Shown in pieces: positions 60,200-64,000 of a stretch of DNA of 64,000 nucleotides. This DNA is from Rhynchopus sp. YZ270_cl-10. Its lineage: Eukaryota > Euglenozoa > Diplonemea > Diplonemida > Diplonemidae. The notes beneath the pieces were generated by a model. That model worked only from the letters and a program-made list of their open reading frames with translations, was not told where the DNA came from and did no database searches. Each line of letters starts with the position of its first letter. Position 1 is the first letter of the stretch. Both the position numbers and the translations under genes were made by a program. The stretch covers positions 1,054,001 to 1,118,000 of the forward strand of contig OZ037898.1 in assembly GCA_964035575.1 (NCBI GenBank), given 5' to 3'.

Positions 60200-62794
60200 A
60201 TGTCTGGTAGTGATGTTGTTGTCTTGCCTCCTGAAGGCAGAGCCCATCAGATAGTGTCTGGCCTCGATGAAAAGAAGGAGCTGCTGCGGAAAGTGGACAA
60301 GACGCTGCAGGAAGAGAAGAGGGTGCTGGAGAATAAGATGCTAGCGTTAAAGAAGTGCAATGATGGAAAGGTGACCGTCGAAGAACTGAAGGGCCTCGAC
60401 GTCTACCTGAACCTCACTAACGACAACCGCACCAGCGAGCAAGGCAAGGAAATGATCAACGCCGAGATCAGCAGGCTTGAGAAGCAGCTGCAGGTATGTA
60501 GGACGTCCACCCTGGTACAGCCGGTGTGGAACTCTTTGTAGTTTCTAGTCACCCAACCTTTGAGTTGAGTCATTACATGTGGTTGTACTGTCTGTGTGGC
60601 GTAGGGAACCTCGGACCTTTTGGAGGCACGGCGAGTGGTCTACTTGCTTTTTGCACCCAATTTTATTTTCTCTTTCTAGCATGCAACATGTGTGTTGGGG
60701 TTGCAAAGTCAAAGTCGGCAGTAGGGACGTACAGTGTGGTGCAATTTTGTTGTTATTTTGTTTCATTCACTTTCCCGCAAACAGAACGTCATGAATCAGC
60801 TGTACGTCATGGATCTGGTCGGCGTCATGGATCAGCCGGAGGAGGCGCAGCAAACAACAGCGTTTTTATTGTTATCTTTTTTTGTTTTAGCGTTGATGAT
60901 GGAAGCTCGGCGGCGGCAGGGTGCCCCAGACCTGAGCAACTGGGTCTGGGACGACAGGCTCAACGCTCCCATCCTCGAAGGTGCATACATCGGGGACGGG
61001 GCTGCCGATGAGACTATTAGCTACCTCAAGGGGGTTCTGAATGTGGGCGATGAGGCGGACCGTAAGTTCGCTACTGTAACCCTGAAAGGTAGGTGTGACC
61101 TCCAGTCCAAGATCTTCTGCCACACGGCGCTAATGGGCATGGGGAAGACGCGTCTGCACAACGAACTGTGCTCGCCCGACTCAGAAGTCGGGAAGAGTGT
61201 CGTAAAGGCATTAGAGGAGGTAGGGAAGCCGGTGAGGTTCATCCGAATTACTTACAACGAGAGCAGCTCATTCGCAGATGTGCAGGGTCCGATAAACAAG
61301 GACACGTTTTGGAAGCACCTGTTGTACTTCCATGGTCTCAAGGGAGAAGAGGCAGCGAAGGTGAACAATGCGGAAGACGCTGTACGTCACATCCGTGATA
61401 AGCTGGGCATGCAAGCGGACGCCACCCTTGTTGTATGCGTGGACGAACTCATGCAGATGCCGTGGGACGGCCGTGGCGACCGCCTGAAGATGGTAGGGAA
61501 TCTGATGCAGGAACTTCTACAAATGCAAGACACTGTCGCTGCGCCTCTTGTTTTCCTGTTTTCTGCTGTTACCGAGGAAATGCTTGATGCTGCCGAGCTG
61601 GCATCGAACCGCCGGGTTATATCCGCCAAGCTCCCCCGTCTTAGTGAGACTCAGTTACAAGAGCTGCTGTTCGAAGAGCATCCGCGTCTTAAAGGATTCG
61701 AAACATCGCCGATGTTTGTACTGCTCTTCACTCTCTGTGCACCCACACCTCGGTACGCACTGGAGGGTTTGCCACAAGCTTTAATGGGTACGGATTCACT
61801 GGAGACGGTCTTACCCGCTGACCTCTTCGCATTCCTGCAAGCTGTACTTGACCGCAGCCAATCTACGCAATATTCTGCGTCACATCGCGATCTTGTCGAG
61901 GACACTGTACGGATCATGTTACAAGGGGGGGAGCTGACTGAATCACAAAGGACACGCCTCACAAACAAAGGCTGGCTGTGCACAGCGAGCAATGGCAAAC
62001 CCGCTCTGCACCCAATGATTCTTAGGGCATGGGCCACAAAGGAAGGAACAGGGGACGATACCAGCCGCCTGCCTGTCGTTCTCAGGAAGATGTTCAGCTT
62101 TGATGTACATGCTGCAGAGAGCTTCGAGACTAGTGCAGAAGAGGTGTTCATGTACTTTGAGCAAGCAAGGCGGCTGAGCTTTCCACCTAACATGACGACA
62201 ACGCTCGCGAAGCACTACCCTGGAGGGAACTTCCATGAATTGGAAGGCATTACCAAGGACACGCCCCTGACAGTACCGCAAGCGGAGATCAGAGCGGAGA
62301 GAAACTTTGACATTGTGGAGGACTGCCGAGCTGCCCTCGACGCAGGGCATATTTTAGTTTCAAAGAAGCGAAACGAACCAGGGGTGGAGTGCATCTTTCC
62401 TTTTCACTCTTTTGACACTGTGTTGTGTGCTGGCGTGCAGGTAAAGTTCGCACGCGCAGGCACGGTGAAGCGGGGTGTTGGAGCTAAGATATTCACGAAC
62501 CCTGCTATGAAGGCGTTGGGCGAAGACAATGCGTACACGTGTTTTGGGATCCTGTTTTCGACACAGCAGGGCGCTACGAAAAACTTCCACAACGTCTGCT
62601 CATTCAACCGGGAGAGTCTCATCGAGTTGATGGAACCCAAGGTCGGGCCCCTGCGTGTGTGGCATGAGAAGATGCCAACCTCAGGTGTGTTGGCTTCACG
62701 TCCTGTGTGGCCTGCAACGCTCTCTCTGTCACCGACCAGAACAAGCGCGATAAGATGGGTGCCGTTCCTCCGGAGCATCTGTAAACACATTTAG
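60200..62794 (+). CDS. Crinkler/RHS-type NTPase-nuclease protein
   Basis: Exons 60200-60493 and 60785-62794 give 767 residues. The N terminus is a coiled coil (ELLRKVDKTLQEEKRVLENK) in place of the ubiquitin-like header of many Crinklers. The P-loop is G216-M-G-K219-T220 and the Walker B strand is TLVVCVDEL. A helical region follows. A restriction-endonuclease-like end has FPFHSFDTVLCAGVQVKFAR, with Q-x-K, and CFGILFSTQQGATKNFHNVC. This order (NTPase then nuclease) is that described for Crinkler-RHS proteins in oomycetes, fungi, kinetoplastids and other protists. A hydrophobic LLLSFFVLAL encoded just after 60862 may be an unspliced short intron. The last 30 residues are unlike the family, so the 3' end is uncertain. 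Confidence 0.72.
60494..60784 (+). other. 291-nt intron whose 5' splice site lies in an R1 fragment
   Basis: Begins GTATGTAGGACGTCCACCCT then GGTACAGCCGG, matching the first half of R1 (TGTAGGACTGCA, GTCCACC, GGTACAGCCGG). Ends CCCGCAAACAG; phase 0. Removal joins EKQLQ to NVMNQL. Confidence 0.75.
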
Positions 62795-63931
62795 ACACGG
62801 TACAAGAAATATCTTCGAGATTTTAAAAAAGACTGTAAAATGGAAGAATAGTAGACCCCCAACTGAGAAATTCTGGGTTTTTTTTTGTGACGAGAAAAGC
62901 GAAACGGAAATGAAGCTTAAATGAGAGTGGAAGTTTTTTCGTAATGTTTTATTCTCCGGCGAATCCACTATGTTAAGCTGTACGTTGTTAAATCCGAAGA
63001 AATTACAGTACATAGCAGCTGCAGGAAGTTTATTGAAAAGAGTGCCTCACGATAAAACCACCCGCAATTGACTAAGATGATAACTAGAGAATTCAGAACA
63101 AAACAACACCCCACCCCATACATACTAAATACCCATCCCCGTGTATTTTTCAGCTAAGTTTCAGTAAGTTTCACTAAGTTTTCTTCAAAATAATGCAAAG
63201 AAAAACACGAAAAATTGCACAAAAAGTGGGAGGAAGCTGTCCTTTTTTTTGTGTGTGACTGATTTAAAAGGTGAGTGATCTTCTTCATATAGGATTTCCG
63301 TCAGAATTACTGCCTCCCAACAGACCCCCTTGACGCTCACGTGTCACAAACCTCCTTGTGAACACCCTTCCCTCTCCAAAAAAAACCCCGAAAAAGGACC
63401 CCAGGAACCCCAATTTTTCCAAAATTTCACCACATCCCCACCCAAACACCGTAGAATCATTTTTTGTCTTTACACTCCTCCACGTGGGCGCAATGTACTC
63501 CCTTTTTCAATCTAATTTTTATCCAGCACAAATGACAAATAGGGATACTCGTTCATATGCTGAGAAAAGCCGTTGATGCTAATGGCTTTTATGCAGGCAG
63601 GATGCACCAAGCCAAAACCTTGAAAAAAACCACACCTAAAACACATGACCAAGAATGGCCCAAAAGGGCCAAATCGTCGGGTCAGCCGCACCATTTTAGG
63701 CACTTTTTGCGCACAGACCTCCTGTGTTGCCAAACAACGTCCGGGTGCCCAGGCCCACGCCACGTCACAACTCTTCACACACACGTTTTTGTGAAGAGTT
63801 GTGAATTGAAAGGAAAATTTGGATTTTCCGATACCCCAGAACACCCGAAAAGCTGAAAAGGGGGATCCTTACCCTCACCACCCTCACCACCACCACCACC
63901 GTCACCACCACCACCCCTCAAGAACACTTTG
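62795..63931. other. Intergenic, AT-rich
   Basis: No gene seen. A hairpin with a perfect 13-bp stem lies at 63766-63803 (CACAACTCTTCAC and its complement). CTCACCACC-type repeats at 63870-63920 precede the last start codon. Confidence 0.5.
63766..63803. repeat. Perfect 13-bp hairpin
   Basis: CACAACTCTTCAC, loop ACACACGTTTTT, GTGAAGAGTTGTG. Confidence 0.8.
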
Positions 63932-64000
63932 ATGGAGGTTGTTGTACACTTCACGGAGAGTGGGTGTGATGTGGTGGTGGAATGTGATGAGGAGGACACA
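63932..64000 (+). CDS. Start of a further gene, possibly ubiquitin-like (cut by window end)
   Basis: Twenty-three open codons, MEVVVHFTESGCDVVVECDE then EDT, after a pyrimidine-rich tract and CAAGAACACTTTG. The beginning resembles the first strand and turn of the ubiquitin-like domain at 9324 and 24393 (MEVNVKDF, then VIEVSADDT), so it may start another such gene. Too short to be sure. Confidence 0.4.
   Translation, partial: MEVVVHFTESGCDVVVECDEEDT

Noticed and set aside
60862-60890. Possible 29-nt intron GTTTTTATT...GTTTTAG in the Crinkler-type gene
   Set aside because: Shorter than any other intron here, and its removal would break the frame; the hydrophobic stretch it encodes remains unexplained.
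1-64000. Search for retroelement, Polinton or other virus-like genes
   Set aside because: No reverse transcriptase, integrase, capsid, envelope or polymerase-like reading frame was recognised on either strand.

Overview
The window looks like nuclear DNA of a free-living protist, not a prokaryote. Genes are eukaryotic families (14-3-3, MAP kinase, PARP, tweety-like membrane protein, J-protein, Crinkler/RHS-type NTPase). Five genes have GT-AG introns: several of 44-55 nt, one of 291 nt and one of 1.3 kb. The standard genetic code is used. Every convincing gene (18, plus one cut off at the right edge) lies on the + strand, and most start codons follow a polypyrimidine tract ending in AG. One-way gene order plus acceptor-like sites suggests polycistronic transcription with spliced-leader trans-splicing, as in Euglenozoa. 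The presence of ordinary cis-introns fits a diplonemid or euglenid better than a kinetoplastid. This assignment is inference.

Layout. 0.3-7.1 kb: a 2268-residue protein of unknown function. 8.0-8.8 kb: 14-3-3. 9.3-10.5 kb and 24.4-25.4 kb: two copies of a ubiquitin-like/leucine-rich-repeat/zinc-finger gene inside a segmental duplication. 12.5-17.0 kb: a leucine-rich-repeat/pseudokinase/PARP fusion. 17.2-18.4 kb: secreted EGF-like protein. 18.9-20.3 kb: three-exon RS-rich gene. 25.7-26.6 kb: porphobilinogen synthase. 26.9-28.5 kb: polytopic membrane protein. 29.6-31.5 and 32.5-36.6 kb: tandem coiled-coil/ADP-ribosyltransferase genes, the second with two C-terminal MIB/HERC2-like modules. 38.2-39.7, 45.3-46.1 and 47.2-47.9 kb: unrecognised proteins. 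49.3-50.2 kb: J-domain protein. 51.1-54.0 kb: MAP-kinase-like gene with a PDZ-like insert. 58.4-59.7 kb: SDR-fold protein lacking its catalytic Tyr and Lys. 60.2-62.8 kb: Crinkler/RHS-type NTPase-nuclease. 63.9 kb to edge: start of another, possibly ubiquitin-like, protein.

Between genes lie long AT-rich tracts with homopolymers and many short repeats: at least four dispersed 40-130 bp families (R1-R4 below), several inverted-repeat elements without coding capacity, and two short-unit satellites (9 bp and 8 bp), each lying inside an inverted-repeat element. I saw no reverse transcriptase, integrase, capsid or transposase gene.

Two themes stand out. First, three genes within 25 kb carry ADP-ribosyl-transfer domains of two unrelated catalytic classes (one H-Y-E PARP and two R-S-E ARTs), each fused to recognition or scaffold modules. 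Second, the dispersed repeats are tied to splice-like signals: one repeat family begins right after acceptor-like sequence, and another supplies the 5' splice site of one intron and lies inside a second.
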